Assembly (NCBI GenBank): GCA_016699815.1
Contig: CP065012.1
Coordinates: 2,232,001 to 2,296,000, forward strand
Origin: Chitinophagaceae bacterium
GTDB lineage: Bacteria > Bacteroidota > Bacteroidia > Chitinophagales > Chitinophagaceae
Direction: 5' to 3'
Length of the DNA stretch: 64,000 bases
In this document: piece by piece, positions 46,644 through 56,497 of the stretch
Layout: each line of letters opens with the position of its first letter
Position numbering within the stretch: position 1 is the first letter of the stretch
The notes under the pieces: model-generated
Seen by the model: the letters and a program-made list of their open reading frames with translations, nothing else
What the model was told of the DNA's origin: nothing
The model's database searches: none
Made by a program: the position numbers and the translations under genes

Positions 46644-48188
46644 TTAAGCGCCCCAGCCTTCCCTGTCGAGGCTGCGGTAATGAATGGCTTCGGCCAAATG
46701 CTCCGGTAATATATCAGGTTTACCGGCAAGGTCAGCTATGGTTCGGCTTACTTTTAAAATGCGGTCGTAAGCCCGGGCGCTAAGGTTCAGGTGTTCCATG
46801 GCTTTTTTTAAAAGGGTTTGCCCGGCAGTGGTAATTACACAAACTTCTTTAAGCATTTTACTCGTTATTTGTGCATTGGCGTAAATGCCATCCTGTAGTT
46901 GATACCTTTCGGTTTGTATTTCCCTGGCTTGTATCACCCGGTTACGTATGGCTTCGCTTTTTTCAAATTCTTTGGCTGAAGAAATTTCACCAAATGCAAC
47001 CGGGGTTACTTCTACATGCAGGTCAATTCTGTCTAATAAAGGCCCCGATATTTTGCTTAGGTATTTTTGCACCACACCTGGTCCGCAGGTACATTCTTTT
47101 TCCGGATGGTTAAAATAACCGCATGGGCAGGGGTTCATGCTGGCAATTAGCATAAAACTTGCCGGGAAATCAAGCGCTACTTTTGCCCTGCTGATGGTTA
47201 CTTTTCTTTCTTCCATCGGTTGGCGCATTACTTCTAATACGGCACGTTTAAATTCGGGCAGTTCATCTAAAAATAAAACACCGTTATGCGCTAAAGATAT
47301 TTCACCGGGTTGTGGATTGCCGCCGCCTCCCACCAGAGCCACATCGGAAATAGTGTGGTGAGGGCTTCGGAAAGGCCGTTTATTGATGAGTGTTGCATTT
47401 TCGGGCAACTTACCGGCTACACTATGTATTTTGGTGGTTTCCAAAGCTTCAAATAAACTCAATGGTGGCAATATAGTAGGTAAACGCTTTGCCAGCATGG
47501 TTTTTCCGGCTCCCGGCGGGCCAATTAAAATAGCATTGTGACCGCCAGCTGCTGCAATTTCCAATGCACGCTTTATATTTTCCTGGCCTTTAACATCGCA
47601 AAAATCAATATCAAAATTACTTTGGGCATAAGCAAATTCTTCTCTTGTATTTACGGTTACTGGCGTTAATTTTTTATCGCCGTTAAAAAAATTCACTACA
47701 TCATTTATGTGTTCTATGGCATACACGTTAAGGTTATTAACCATGGCGGCTTCCCTTGCATTTTGTACAGGTACCATCAGGCCTTCAAAACCTTCTTTGC
47801 GTGCTTTAATGGCAATGGGTAAAGCGCCTTTAATGGGCCTTACCGAGCCATCGAGGCTTAGCTCTCCCATTATTACAAAACGTTCCAGGCGTTCCGGTTC
47901 TTTAATTTGATCTGTTGCGGCCAGGGTACCAATGGCAATAGGAAGGTCAAATGCCGTACCCGATTTTTTAATGTCGGCCGGCGCAAGGTTTACCACCAGC
48001 TTTGTACGGGGCATGTAAAAATTATTGCTCTTTATAGCGCTCTCAACTCTTTGCAGGCTTTCTTTTACGGCATTATCGGGCAGGCCCACAATATAATAAT
48101 GCTGGCCTTTAGCATCCACATTCACTTCTACCGTAATGGAAATGGCATCTACCCCATATACTGCACTGCCAAAGGTTTTAATGAGCAT
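46644..48188 (-). CDS. comM: YifB/ComM family magnesium chelatase-like AAA+ ATPase
   Basis: This 514-aa protein starts with a Lon-substrate-like N-domain (YYIVGLPDNAVKESLQRVES, KSGTAFDLPIAIG). An AAA+ module follows: Walker A GPPGAGKT (about 217), Walker B FLDELPEF, and a Cys-rich insertion NPCPCGYFNHPEKECTCGPG. The C-terminal Mg-chelatase helical domain ends LSARAYDRILKVSRTIADL. ComM aids branch migration during natural transformation. Together with ComF in the window this agrees with, but does not prove, competence. Confidence 0.93.
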   Translation of the reverse strand: MLIKTFGSAVYGVDAISITVEVNVDAKGQHYYIVGLPDNAVKESLQRVESAIKSNNFYMPRTKLVVNLAPADIKKSGTAFDLPIAIGTLAATDQIKEPERLERFVIMGELSLDGSVRPIKGALPIAIKARKEGFEGLMVPVQNAREAAMVNNLNVYAIEHINDVVNFFNGDKKLTPVTVNTREEFAYAQSNFDIDFCDVKGQENIKRALEIAAAGGHNAILIGPPGAGKTMLAKRLPTILPPLSLFEALETTKIHSVAGKLPENATLINKRPFRSPHHTISDVALVGGGGNPQPGEISLAHNGVLFLDELPEFKRAVLEVMRQPMEERKVTISRAKVALDFPASFMLIASMNPCPCGYFNHPEKECTCGPGVVQKYLSKISGPLLDRIDLHVEVTPVAFGEISSAKEFEKSEAIRNRVIQAREIQTERYQLQDGIYANAQITSKMLKEVCVITTAGQTLLKKAMEHLNLSARAYDRILKVSRTIADLAGKPDILPEHLAEAIHYRSLDREGWGA

Positions 48189-48326
48189 GGGTACATTTTG
48201 TTTATTGCTAATGTAGGCAATTTTTAAAACATTACTTTAGAAACATATCATTTATTATTTCTAAAGAGTGACGCAGCAGGATAAATATTATTAGTGCTTT
48301 ATCTTTACCCCTCATTTTATTTTTAC

Positions 48327-49043
48327 ATGGCACTTCCTTTTTTTTATTTTGCTGAAGAGCGGTTTACTTTAGGGAATCAAATAATCCTTGATGAAGCTGT
48401 CTCAAAACATATCGTACAAGCACTACGGATGCAAAATGGTGAAAAACTCATCCTTAGCAATGGTAATGGTATTATTGCCACTTGCATTATTGCCGATAAC
48501 CATCGAAAAAAATGTACCGTTGAAGTAATAAATGCACAAATAAAAAATCCACCACAGCATAAAACCATAATTGCTGTTTCGCCAATAAAAAATTCCAGCC
48601 GCTTTGAATGGTTTTTGGAAAAAGCCACAGAAATAGGTGTTTCGGAAATTGCGCCGCTTTTATGCAGCCGCACCGAGAAACAATCTTTAAAGCCCGAAAG
48701 GGCAAAAAATATTTTGGTAAGCGCTATGTTGCAAAGCCGCCAATGCAGGCTGCCGCTTTATCATGAGCCGGTAAAATTCGAAAATTATATGGATACGCTA
48801 AAGAATGAAAATACTTTGCAAAAATTTATTGCTCATTGCGAAAATGCAGAGCATAAGTTTTTGCTTACCCCTTTTGAAAAACCGGCATCATCAATAATAT
48901 TAATTGGGCCCGAAGGTGATTTTACAGCAGAAGAAATTCAATTGGCCCTGCAACATAATTTTACCGCCGTAAGCCTTGGCCAAAACCGGTTAAGGACAGA
49001 AACGGCAGCTTTGGTAGCATCGGTTTTGCTTGCTTTAAAATAA
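48327..49043 (+). CDS. rsmE: 16S rRNA m3U1498 methyltransferase
   Basis: The start at ATG 48327 gives 238 aa beginning MALPFFYFAEERF. Motifs are those of the RsmE SPOUT family: VSKHIVQALRM, SPIKNSSRFEWFLEKATEIG, MLQSRQCRLP and IGPEGDFTAEEI with LGQNRLRTETAAL forming the trefoil knot/SAM site. It methylates U1498 of 16S rRNA. It ends directly against the convergent TerC gene. Confidence 0.94.
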   Translation: MALPFFYFAEERFTLGNQIILDEAVSKHIVQALRMQNGEKLILSNGNGIIATCIIADNHRKKCTVEVINAQIKNPPQHKTIIAVSPIKNSSRFEWFLEKATEIGVSEIAPLLCSRTEKQSLKPERAKNILVSAMLQSRQCRLPLYHEPVKFENYMDTLKNENTLQKFIAHCENAEHKFLLTPFEKPASSIILIGPEGDFTAEEIQLALQHNFTAVSLGQNRLRTETAALVASVLLALK

Positions 49044-49853
49044 TTAATGCGCTTCATCATCAAATGCTGATGCTTTTTCCTGTGGAAGTTGGGGTTCATT
49101 AAGTTTTACCACATGCTTCTTTTTTGCACGGTTTATCATGGTCATATTCAGCAATTCCACTACAAATGAAAATGCCATACCAAAATAAATATAGTTTTTC
49201 AAATGTAAATCATGCACTTTTTCACTATCCCAGCCTTCAATTACCAGGCTCAACCCAATCATCACCAAAAAAGATAGGGCCAGCATTTTAAGAGTAGGGT
49301 GCTTTTGAATAAAACCTGCAATGGCAGGGCTAAAGAAAAACATCATAAACATGGCAATAACCACAGCCGCAATCATAATTTCTAAATGCTTGGCCGTGCC
49401 TCCTGCAGTAATAATACTGTCAAAAGAAAATACGGCATCAATTAGCATTATTTGGCCAATGGCCGTACCAAAACTTAAGCCTGCTGTTTTTGAACCGTTT
49501 TGCGTTGGGTCTTCCCCTTCCAGCTTGGCATGTATTTCCTTTACCGATTTATAAATTAAAAACAAGCCACCCAGCAGCATTACAATACTGGCCAGGTCGA
49601 AACCTTTGCCGTAAACCGTAAAAATTGCTTTGCCTTTTTGGGCAAGCAGCCAGCTCAATGCCATTAATAATAAACAGCGGGATATAATGCCGGTAATAAT
49701 CCAAATAGTACGGCCCTTCTTTTGCTCTTTTGCATCTTTTAGCCGGTTTAAAATTAGGCTTACAAAAATTACATTATCTATACCAAGTACAATTTCCAAT
49801 ACAACCAATACGATAAAACTTATGAGACTTTCGCTGGTAAATAGATGTTCCAT
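49044..49853 (-). CDS. TerC family integral membrane protein
   Basis: This 269-aa membrane protein has about seven helices. Family features: EIVLGIDNVIFVSLI at the N-terminus and SFGTAIGQIMLIDAVFSFDS in the middle, each with the conserved acidic residues used for metal-ion binding. TerC/YkoY/Alx-like proteins are linked to manganese export. The C-terminus is cytosolic and Lys/Glu-rich. No tellurite-resistance neighbours are present. Confidence 0.9.
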   Translation of the reverse strand: MEHLFTSESLISFIVLVVLEIVLGIDNVIFVSLILNRLKDAKEQKKGRTIWIITGIISRCLLLMALSWLLAQKGKAIFTVYGKGFDLASIVMLLGGLFLIYKSVKEIHAKLEGEDPTQNGSKTAGLSFGTAIGQIMLIDAVFSFDSIITAGGTAKHLEIMIAAVVIAMFMMFFFSPAIAGFIQKHPTLKMLALSFLVMIGLSLVIEGWDSEKVHDLHLKNYIYFGMAFSFVVELLNMTMINRAKKKHVVKLNEPQLPQEKASAFDDEAH

Positions 49854-49936
49854 TTTTCAAAAATAGGGGTAAAATTTAATGCTTGCATTTTGTGGTGAAA
49901 AAAAACTATCTTGCAAATCCGAAAAAAATGCATTTC

Positions 49937-50314
49937 ATGAGCACACCGGAAAACTTAAAATACACCAAAGACCACGAATGGGTAGCCATTGATGGGAATT
50001 TGGCCACCATTGGTATTACCCATTATGCACAGCACGAACTGGGCGATATTGTTTATGTAGATATAAACACCGTGGGTAAAAAACTTGCTGCAGAAGAAAT
50101 ATTTGGCACCGTAGAAGCCGTTAAAACAGTAAGTGATTTGTTTTTGCCGGTTTCCGGCACCATTACCGTGGTAAACCCTGCATTGGAAGCCAACCCGGAA
50201 CTGGTAAATTCTGACCCATACGGCGAAGGATGGATGGTAAAAATGGAAATTGATGCCGGCGCCGATTTATCCCGTTTGATGGATGCTACAGGCTACAACT
50301 CATTAATTGGATAA
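49937..50314 (+). CDS. gcvH: Glycine cleavage system H protein
   Basis: Starting at ATG 49937 the protein is 125 aa (MSTPENLKYTKDHEWVAI). The lipoyl Lys63 is in GTVEAVKTVSD; ELGDIVYVDI and NSDPYGEGWMVKMEI are standard. Upstream frame-extended starts (TTG 49883, ATG 49928) would add residues not usual for the family. It carries the aminomethyl group between the P and T proteins; other gcv genes are not in the window. The next gene overlaps its stop by one base. Confidence 0.95.
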   Translation: MSTPENLKYTKDHEWVAIDGNLATIGITHYAQHELGDIVYVDINTVGKKLAAEEIFGTVEAVKTVSDLFLPVSGTITVVNPALEANPELVNSDPYGEGWMVKMEIDAGADLSRLMDATGYNSLIG

Positions 50315-50736
50315 TGCTAAAAATCAATAAATTTTTTACTGTAAAAAGTTATAAGCCGGGTATAGCCTGGTTTTTTATTGCTTCCATATTGTTGCTCATT
50401 CCAGGGCCGGATTTACCTATAACCATTGACTGGCTGGATAAAATATTTTTTGATAAATGGGTGCATTTGTTTTTGTTTGGTATGCTTACTTATTTTTTGC
50501 TGGTACCCTATTGTAAGAAACAGGTTTTTACAAATGATAAAAAACACTATGCAATTATAGTTTCCCTTGCAATTTGCAGTTGGGCACTGGCTATTGAATT
50601 TATTCAAAAAAATTTTGTAAAAGGACGTTCTTATGAGTTAACCGATTGGCTGGCAGGTTGCACCGGGGTGTTGATAGCCCTGCTTTTTATTTGGAGAAAA
50701 TATATTCAGCAGCCCAGGAATCAAATAGCGCTGTAA
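50314..50736 (+). CDS. VanZ-like membrane protein
   Basis: This 140-aa protein has four hydrophobic segments and the VanZ pattern: PDLPITIDWLDKIFFDKWVH in the first loop and SWALAIEFIQKNFVKGRSYE with the DWLAGCTGVLIALL helix. The start (ATG 50314) overlaps the gcvH stop (TAATG), so the two are cotranscribed. VanZ-like proteins are found in many bacteria; a resistance role is established only for the VanA operon member. Confidence 0.85.
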   Translation: MLKINKFFTVKSYKPGIAWFFIASILLLIPGPDLPITIDWLDKIFFDKWVHLFLFGMLTYFLLVPYCKKQVFTNDKKHYAIIVSLAICSWALAIEFIQKNFVKGRSYELTDWLAGCTGVLIALLFIWRKYIQQPRNQIAL

Positions 50737-50857
50737 ACCTTTGCCCGTAAGAAGTACAGAAAAACAACACTTTATAATTAACAGATCAAAAACCGGTTAT
50801 TGGGTTTTGCCGTATGCTCCCCAAAACTTAATTTTGTAAATATAGCACATTCAATTT

Positions 50858-51571
50858 ATGGAATATAACAGCACCCGTGCCCCACTCATTATGAAAGAGT
50901 ATGGCCGCCATATTCAAAAAATGGTAGATTATCTCCTTACCATAAAAGACAAAGATGAGCGGCAAAAAAATATTTATGCAGTAATTGAATTAATGGGTTT
51001 CCTTAACCCACATTTGAAGAATGTAGAAGATTTTCGCCATAAACTTTGGGACCATCTTTTTCTCATCAGTAATTTTCAGTTGGAGGTAGAAAGCCCATAC
51101 CCAATACCTACCAGGGAAAAATTAAAGGCAAAACCCAAGCCGCTGCATTACCCAAAAAGGTATCCCAAGTATAACCACCTGGGAAAAAATATAGAAACCG
51201 TTTTGGATAAAGCGCTTATAGAAACCGACCCCGAAAAAAGGCAGGGCTTTGCCAATGTAATTGCTTATTACATGAAGCTTACTTACAGCAACTGGCATAA
51301 AGAACTGGTGCATGACGATACCATACAAATGGAACTTAGTGAAATTACCGATGGCGAACTGGAATTTACCAATAAGCCCTTTGTGAAACACCGCACCGAA
51401 ATACAATCCGATTACGGCAGGGACAATCGCAGCGGAGGCCGCAATCAATACCGTAAAAACTTTGGCGGCAGAGATAACCGCAGTGGCGGTGGTAACAATA
51501 ACCGCAGCAATAATAACAACAACCGCAACAATGGAAGGAATAACAATAAAAACTTTAAGAAGCGGTATTAA
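50858..51571 (+). CDS. DUF4290 family protein
   Basis: This 237-aa protein has an N-terminal ~170-residue DUF4290 domain (MEYNSTRAPLIMKEYGRHIQ, IELMGFLNPHLKNVEDFRHK). The tail (175-237) is low-complexity Arg/Asn/Gly (RDNRSGGRNQY repeats), probably disordered and nucleic-acid-friendly. The family is confined to Bacteroidota and of unknown function. A strong hairpin terminator follows the stop. Confidence 0.88.
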   Translation: MEYNSTRAPLIMKEYGRHIQKMVDYLLTIKDKDERQKNIYAVIELMGFLNPHLKNVEDFRHKLWDHLFLISNFQLEVESPYPIPTREKLKAKPKPLHYPKRYPKYNHLGKNIETVLDKALIETDPEKRQGFANVIAYYMKLTYSNWHKELVHDDTIQMELSEITDGELEFTNKPFVKHRTEIQSDYGRDNRSGGRNQYRKNFGGRDNRSGGGNNNRSNNNNNRNNGRNNNKNFKKRY

Positions 51572-51594
51572 TATCTTTATAGAAGTTTAATTAT

Positions 51595-51627
51595 AAAAAA
51601 GGTTGAAACATAGTTTCAACCTTTTTT
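51595..51627. terminator. Bidirectional hairpin terminator
   Basis: AAAAAAGGTTGAAAC and GTTTCAACCTTTTTT pair perfectly around a 3-nt ATA loop, a 15-bp symmetrical stem serving the convergent DUF4290 and 51645 genes. Confidence 0.9.
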
Positions 51628-51644
51628 ATTTATATTAGTATCTG

Positions 51645-51842
51645 CTATTGTTTATTTGTTGCTCCTTTTTTATGAATGAAATATATTATTGCAAGACAAA
51701 TAATAATATAAATAACAAAAATGTAAAAATGTTCTTTTATCCATTTATGATAAAGAAAAAAAAGGGTAGTTGTAATTAAATGAAACCATAGCCCAAACCT
51801 GCCAGCTTTTTTATTCATAATATTATTTGCCCTAAGGCACAT
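51645..51842 (-). CDS. Small two-helix membrane protein (65 aa)
   Basis: This 65-aa hydrophobic protein has helices about 17-30 and 39-56 and a Lys-rich C-terminus. Its start overlaps the queE stop by 11 nt, implying coupling, although ATG 51818 is also possible. Product unknown; it may be an unconserved membrane peptide. Confidence 0.5.
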   Translation of the reverse strand: MCLRANNIMNKKAGRFGLWFHLITTTLFFLYHKWIKEHFYIFVIYIIICLAIIYFIHKKGATNKQ

Positions 51843-52458
51843 TTATAAACTTGTGTATTTGCAAAGAAAGCTCCCATTGCGGGTTTACTTTTATGTAATC
51901 AATTATTTGGGATAGCATTTTATCCTGTTTGCCCCATTCTGGCTGCAAATACAGTCGGCAGCCGGGCGCTACAAGGGCTGCATGTTTTTCTGCCCATTCA
52001 AAATCTGATTTATTGAAAATAATTATTTTCAATTCATTTGCCTTTGCCAAAACTTCGGGCAAGGGCGCTTTAAATTTTTTGGGAGAAACACATATCCAGT
52101 TCCAAAAACCACTTAGTGGAGAAGATCCCGATGTTTCAATATTGGTTTCAATTCCCTGTACCTGCAATTTTTTTGTAAGGCTATCAAGATTGTATAACAA
52201 TGGCTCGCCCCCTGTAATTACACAAAGGGTTGCATTACTTTTTTTAACTTCATTTACTATGGTATCAATTTTTATAAAAGGATGAGCAGAGGCATCCCAG
52301 CTTTCTTTTACGTCGCACCATGTGCAGCCCACATCGCAGCCACCGAGCCGTATAAAATAAGCAGCCCTGCCCTGGTGATAGCCTTCGCCCTGTATAGTAT
52401 AAAAATGCTCCATTAAGGGCAAAGTAGTTTTCACCTCAATATTTGTATTCGTATTCAA
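51832..52458 (-). CDS. queE: 7-carboxy-7-deazaguanine synthase
   Basis: This 208-aa radical-SAM enzyme has the cluster CX3CX2C (C41, C45, C48 in GGCDVGCTWCDV). EHFYTIQGEGYHQGRAAYFI is the QueE start. VITGGEPLLYNLDSL and TNIETSGSSPL follow. It makes 7-carboxy-7-deazaguanine from 6-carboxytetrahydropterin in queuosine/preQ0 synthesis. folD lies just upstream (3-nt gap), the two being cotranscribed. Other queuosine genes are not in view. Confidence 0.93.
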   Translation of the reverse strand: MNTNTNIEVKTTLPLMEHFYTIQGEGYHQGRAAYFIRLGGCDVGCTWCDVKESWDASAHPFIKIDTIVNEVKKSNATLCVITGGEPLLYNLDSLTKKLQVQGIETNIETSGSSPLSGFWNWICVSPKKFKAPLPEVLAKANELKIIIFNKSDFEWAEKHAALVAPGCRLYLQPEWGKQDKMLSQIIDYIKVNPQWELSLQIHKFINVP

Positions 52459-52461
52459 AAA

Positions 52462-53334
52462 TTATTTTTTTGTAACCGCATTCAGGGTGTTCATCAGCAA
52501 TGCGCCAATGGTCATTAAGCCCACGCCGCCGGGTACTGGTGTTATATAACTGCATTTTGGCGCTACGTTTTCAAAATCTACATCGCCTTTAATGGAAAAG
52601 CCGCTTTTTTTAGTTTCATCTTTTACACGGGTAATTCCTACATCAATCACTACGGCTTTTTCTTTAACCATATCGGCAGTTAAAAAACCGGGCCTGCCCA
52701 ATGCAGCAACAATAATATCTGCCTGCAGGCAAATTTCTTTTAAGTTTTTTGTTTTGCTGTGGCATAAGGTTACGGTGCAGTTTCCGGAGTTGGTATTTTG
52801 GCTTAATAAAATACTCATGGGTCTTCCTACAATATTACTGCGGCCAATTACTACGGCATGTTTTCCCTGGGTTTCAATTTTGTAATGTTGCAGCAACAAC
52901 ATAATGCCATAAGGCGTAGCCGGCACAAAACCCGGCAAGCCCAGCACCAGCCTGCCCATACTTATTGGGTGAAACCCATCCACATCTTTTGAAGGGTTTA
53001 TGGCATTAATTATTTTTTCTTCATTAATATGTTTGGGCAGGGGCAGTTGCACTAAAATACCATCCACATCTTTGTCGGTATTCAGCTTTTCAATATTGCT
53101 TAAAAGATCAGTTTCTGTTATCTTTTCATCAAGTCTTATTAAAGTGCTTTTAAAACCCACATCGGTACAGCTCTTTACCTTGCTGGCCACATAGGTTTCA
53201 CTTGCACCGTTGTTGCCTGCCAGTATAGCAGCCAAATGAGGTTGCTTGCCCCCGTTTTGTGTGTGTATATTTGTTTGATGTTTAATTTCTTCTTTAACTG
53301 CTGCCGAAACCAGTTTGCCATCTAATAGTTGCAT
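52462..53334 (-). CDS. folD: Bifunctional methylene-THF dehydrogenase/cyclohydrolase
   Basis: This 290-aa protein starts from ATG 53334 ([16 protein letters not shown]). Motifs: [15 protein letters not shown] (with the catalytic Lys), [31 protein letters not shown] (NADP site) and [13 protein letters not shown]. It interconverts methylene-, methenyl- and formyl-THF. It precedes queE by 3 nt. An upstream TTG start (53349) would add five residues and is not favoured. Confidence 0.95.
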   Translation of the reverse strand: MQLLDGKLVSAAVKEEIKHQTNIHTQNGGKQPHLAAILAGNNGASETYVASKVKSCTDVGFKSTLIRLDEKITETDLLSNIEKLNTDKDVDGILVQLPLPKHINEEKIINAINPSKDVDGFHPISMGRLVLGLPGFVPATPYGIMLLLQHYKIETQGKHAVVIGRSNIVGRPMSILLSQNTNSGNCTVTLCHSKTKNLKEICLQADIIVAALGRPGFLTADMVKEKAVVIDVGITRVKDETKKSGFSIKGDVDFENVAPKCSYITPVPGGVGLMTIGALLMNTLNAVTKK

Positions 53335-53390
53335 GCTGCAAAAATACAAAAGCTCCGGGCTTTGCGTTGCAATTCTTAATTGAAGTATGC

Positions 53391-54269
53391 ATGTTTATTT
53401 ATTTTTTCCTAACTTCAATTCAAATTATTACTGCATTGAGAAGAATTTTTTTTAGCCTTTTATGCCTTGCCGTATTGCAGCAATTAAATGCACAATCGCT
53501 GAGGTACAGCTTAAGCATGCCTTATGTAAGCCTTGGTGCTTACAGCAGCCGGCAGCAGGATGTTTTTTCATTTACCAGTAACCAGGCAGCCCTGGCAGGT
53601 GCAAAATTTGCTGCTGTTGGTGTTTATGGAGAGCGCAGGTTCATGCTGGAAGAAACCAGCCTTTATGGCCTTGCCCTTGCCTTGCCTACCAAAAACCTGG
53701 GCAATTTTGGAGTAATGGTAAACTATTCCGGTTTTTCTAATTTTAATGAAAACAAAGCCGGGCTTGCTTATGCACGCAGCCTGGGCAGTAAGGTAGATAT
53801 TGGCATACAATTTAACTATTACGGCTACCGAATTCCCGCTTACGGAAGTACATCTTCCATAAATTTTGAAGCCGGTGCGCTGGTACATTTAACGGATAAG
53901 CTCAATGCAGGTGTGCATGTATATAACCCCGTAGGCGGCAAATTAGGTAAAGAAAGCGATGAAAAATTAGCTTCTGCTTATAAACTGGGCATGGGTTACG
54001 ATGCATCGGATAATTTCTATTTTAGTGCAGAAATAATTAAAGAGGAAGATAAAGAAGTGAATGTAACCGGCGGCTTGCAATACCATTTCAAAAAACAGTT
54101 TTTTGCAAGGGCAGGCTTTATGAGTGAAACAGGCAGCGGCTTTGCCGGGCTGGGCCTTGCCTGGAATACATTCCGGTTCGATATTTCCGCAAGCTACCAC
54201 CCGCAATTAGGGTTTTCTCCAGGTTTAATGTTGCTCTATAATTTTAAGAAGGCTCAAGAAACCAAATGA
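53391..54269 (+). CDS. Outer-membrane beta-barrel, PorV/PorQ-like
   Basis: This ~293-aa barrel has a signal sequence that may begin at ATG 53391 or, more typically for a signal peptide, at TTG 53436 ([16 protein letters not shown]...). The body has repeated amphipathic strands: [58 protein letters not shown]. It ends in [10 protein letters not shown], fitting the FadL-like/PorV family. It overlaps the next gene by 4 nt (ATGA), a strong sign that the two work together. Confidence 0.75.
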   Translation: MFIYFFLTSIQIITALRRIFFSLLCLAVLQQLNAQSLRYSLSMPYVSLGAYSSRQQDVFSFTSNQAALAGAKFAAVGVYGERRFMLEETSLYGLALALPTKNLGNFGVMVNYSGFSNFNENKAGLAYARSLGSKVDIGIQFNYYGYRIPAYGSTSSINFEAGALVHLTDKLNAGVHVYNPVGGKLGKESDEKLASAYKLGMGYDASDNFYFSAEIIKEEDKEVNVTGGLQYHFKKQFFARAGFMSETGSGFAGLGLAWNTFRFDISASYHPQLGFSPGLMLLYNFKKAQETK

Positions 54270-56332
54270 AACATTTGATCATATTAGTTTGTTGTTTTTT
54301 TATAAAAGCTGCATGGGCGCAACCTCCCGTTACGCAGCCCTCGCCAGATACCGAACAACAAATAGAAAATATTACCGAAAATAATGCCGATGAAGAAACC
54401 GACGATGATACTTATTTGCAGTCGCTTTCAGAATTTTCGAGGAACCCCATTAATTTAAACTTGGCAGATGCCGCAACTCTGGAAGAACTACTTTTACTCA
54501 CACCCATTCAAATAGATAATTTTATAACTTATCGTACATTACTGGGTAAGTTTTTAACTATCTATGAAATACAGGCCATTCCAGGCTGGGATTTAGCAAC
54601 CATTCAAAAAATACGGCCCTATATTATGGTAAGCCAGGCCGTAAACTTATTTAATGCCATTGGCAGCAGGTTAAAAAACGGAGATAATATTTTATTTGTT
54701 CGTTCTACGCAGGTGTTGGAAAAATCCAGGGGTTACAAATTAGATAGTTCGCAGGCCACAAATTTTTACTACGGCTCACCGCAAAGGCTTTTTATACGGT
54801 ATAAATACAGTTTTAAAAATTTGTTGCAATACGGTGTAGTGGCCGAAAAAGACCCCGGTGAAGAATTATTTAAAGGCTCCCAAAAATATGGGTTCGACTA
54901 TTACTCCGTACATTTTTTTATGCGAAATGCAGGCATAGTAAAAGCGCTGGCTCTAGGGGACTTTACGGTAAACCTTGGCCAGGGTTTAACGCAATGGATG
55001 AGCCAGGCTTACAGAAAAGGGCCCGATATTACTACTATAAAAAGGCAGGCTGCTGTATTGCGGCCCTATAACTCCGCAGGCGAAATAAATTTTCATCGTG
55101 GTATAGGCATTACCGTTGGTAAAAATAACTGGGAAGCTACATTGTTTGGTTCCTACAAAAAAATAGATGCCAATTTTGTTGCGGCAGATACCAGTTTACT
55201 GGAGGCTGAAGATATTGTAACCTCTTTGCAAACATCGGGCTATCACCGTACCAAAAGCGAAGTAGAGGATAAGGGAATGCAGCGCCAGGTAGCATTTGGC
55301 GGCAATTTTAAATATAGGCTTTATGGACTGCAAATAGGTGTAAATGCTGTGCAATATCAATTTAAATTACCCCTTCAAAAATCTCAATATCCCTATAACC
55401 AGTTTGCACTTACCGGAAAAACATTTGGCAATTATAGCATAGATTATGGCTATACTTACAGGAATATGCATTTTTTTGGAGAAGCTGCCAGTACTAATAA
55501 AAGAAAACTTGCCTTTATTCAGGGCATGCTCATGAGTGTTGCAAATAATGTAGATGTAAGTTTGTTATACCGTAATATTTCTCCTGCTTACCAATCCTTA
55601 TATACCAGCGCATTTACCGAAAATACTTTTCCTACCAATGAAAAAGGCCTTTATACGGGCATTTCCATAAAACCGGCAATGGGCTGGCGAGTAGATGCTT
55701 ATGCAGATGTATATAAATTTCCCTGGTTGCGCTATAGGGTAGATGCACCTACAACCGGTAAGGAGTATATGTTTCAGCTAACCTATCAGCCCAATAAAAT
55801 TTTTAGCATTTACAGCCGCTTACGCAGCGAAAGCAAGCCCATAAATTACAATCCTACAGGGTTAACTTTAAACCCGGTAATACCACAACCCAGGCAAAAC
55901 TGGCGTACTCAACTAAGTGTAAAACTCAATTCTATTTTTACATTCAGGAGCAGGGTAGAAATGGTTTGGTTTGATAAGCGGGGAAGCGCTGCCGAAAATG
56001 GCTTTACCATTTTTACTGATTTACTGTATAACCCAATGATGAAGCCACTTTCGGGCAATATTAGGCTGCAATATTTTGAAACAGATGGATACAATAGCCG
56101 GGTGTATTCTTATGAAAACGATGTTCTTTACGGTTATTCCATACCGGTTTTTTATGATAAAGGATACCGTTATTATATTAATGTTAATTACGATATTAAT
56201 AAGCGCATTTCTCTTTGGGCAAAATGGGCGCAAACCATTTACTCCGATAAAACCCTTATTGGTTCAGGCCTCGATGAAATAGAAGGCAACCATAAAACCG
56301 AAGTAAAGCTTCAACTTCGGTATAAATTCTAA
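54266..56332 (+). CDS. Helix-hairpin-helix outer-membrane-associated protein
   Basis: This 688-aa protein has a signal peptide (LIILVCCFFIKAAWA) and a Glu/Asp-rich linker. Residues about 65-125 hold two helix-hairpin-helix-like motifs (INLNLADAATLEELLLLTPI, LTIYEIQAIPGW). The remaining ~550 residues are beta-strand-rich with a C-terminal LQLRYKF typical of outer-membrane barrels. In Bacteroidota this architecture recurs after PorV-like genes; DNA uptake across the outer membrane has been suggested for HhH barrels but is not shown. Start overlaps the preceding stop. Confidence 0.78.
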   Translation: MKHLIILVCCFFIKAAWAQPPVTQPSPDTEQQIENITENNADEETDDDTYLQSLSEFSRNPINLNLADAATLEELLLLTPIQIDNFITYRTLLGKFLTIYEIQAIPGWDLATIQKIRPYIMVSQAVNLFNAIGSRLKNGDNILFVRSTQVLEKSRGYKLDSSQATNFYYGSPQRLFIRYKYSFKNLLQYGVVAEKDPGEELFKGSQKYGFDYYSVHFFMRNAGIVKALALGDFTVNLGQGLTQWMSQAYRKGPDITTIKRQAAVLRPYNSAGEINFHRGIGITVGKNNWEATLFGSYKKIDANFVAADTSLLEAEDIVTSLQTSGYHRTKSEVEDKGMQRQVAFGGNFKYRLYGLQIGVNAVQYQFKLPLQKSQYPYNQFALTGKTFGNYSIDYGYTYRNMHFFGEAASTNKRKLAFIQGMLMSVANNVDVSLLYRNISPAYQSLYTSAFTENTFPTNEKGLYTGISIKPAMGWRVDAYADVYKFPWLRYRVDAPTTGKEYMFQLTYQPNKIFSIYSRLRSESKPINYNPTGLTLNPVIPQPRQNWRTQLSVKLNSIFTFRSRVEMVWFDKRGSAAENGFTIFTDLLYNPMMKPLSGNIRLQYFETDGYNSRVYSYENDVLYGYSIPVFYDKGYRYYINVNYDINKRISLWAKWAQTIYSDKTLIGSGLDEIEGNHKTEVKLQLRYKF

Positions 56333-56439
56333 AAATACCACTCAGCTAATTTTAGTAATATTTTTTTTGGATGCAGCAATTCAAAAACTGCCTTTGTCAT
56401 TATAAATGTATATAACCGGGAGTGTATTTTAACATTTTT

Positions 56440-56470
56440 TTTGTGTTGAACCTATAACTCCTTATTTTTG
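56440..56470 (+). promoter_or_regulatory. Bacteroidota-type promoter of the SusCD operon
   Basis: TTTG (56440-56443) is followed after a 19-nt spacer by TATTTTTG (56463-56470), matching -33 TTTG / -7 TAnnTTTG. The susC ATG is 27 nt further on. Confidence 0.7.
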
Positions 56471-56497
56471 TAGCTTACATATATTAATTAATCGCAC

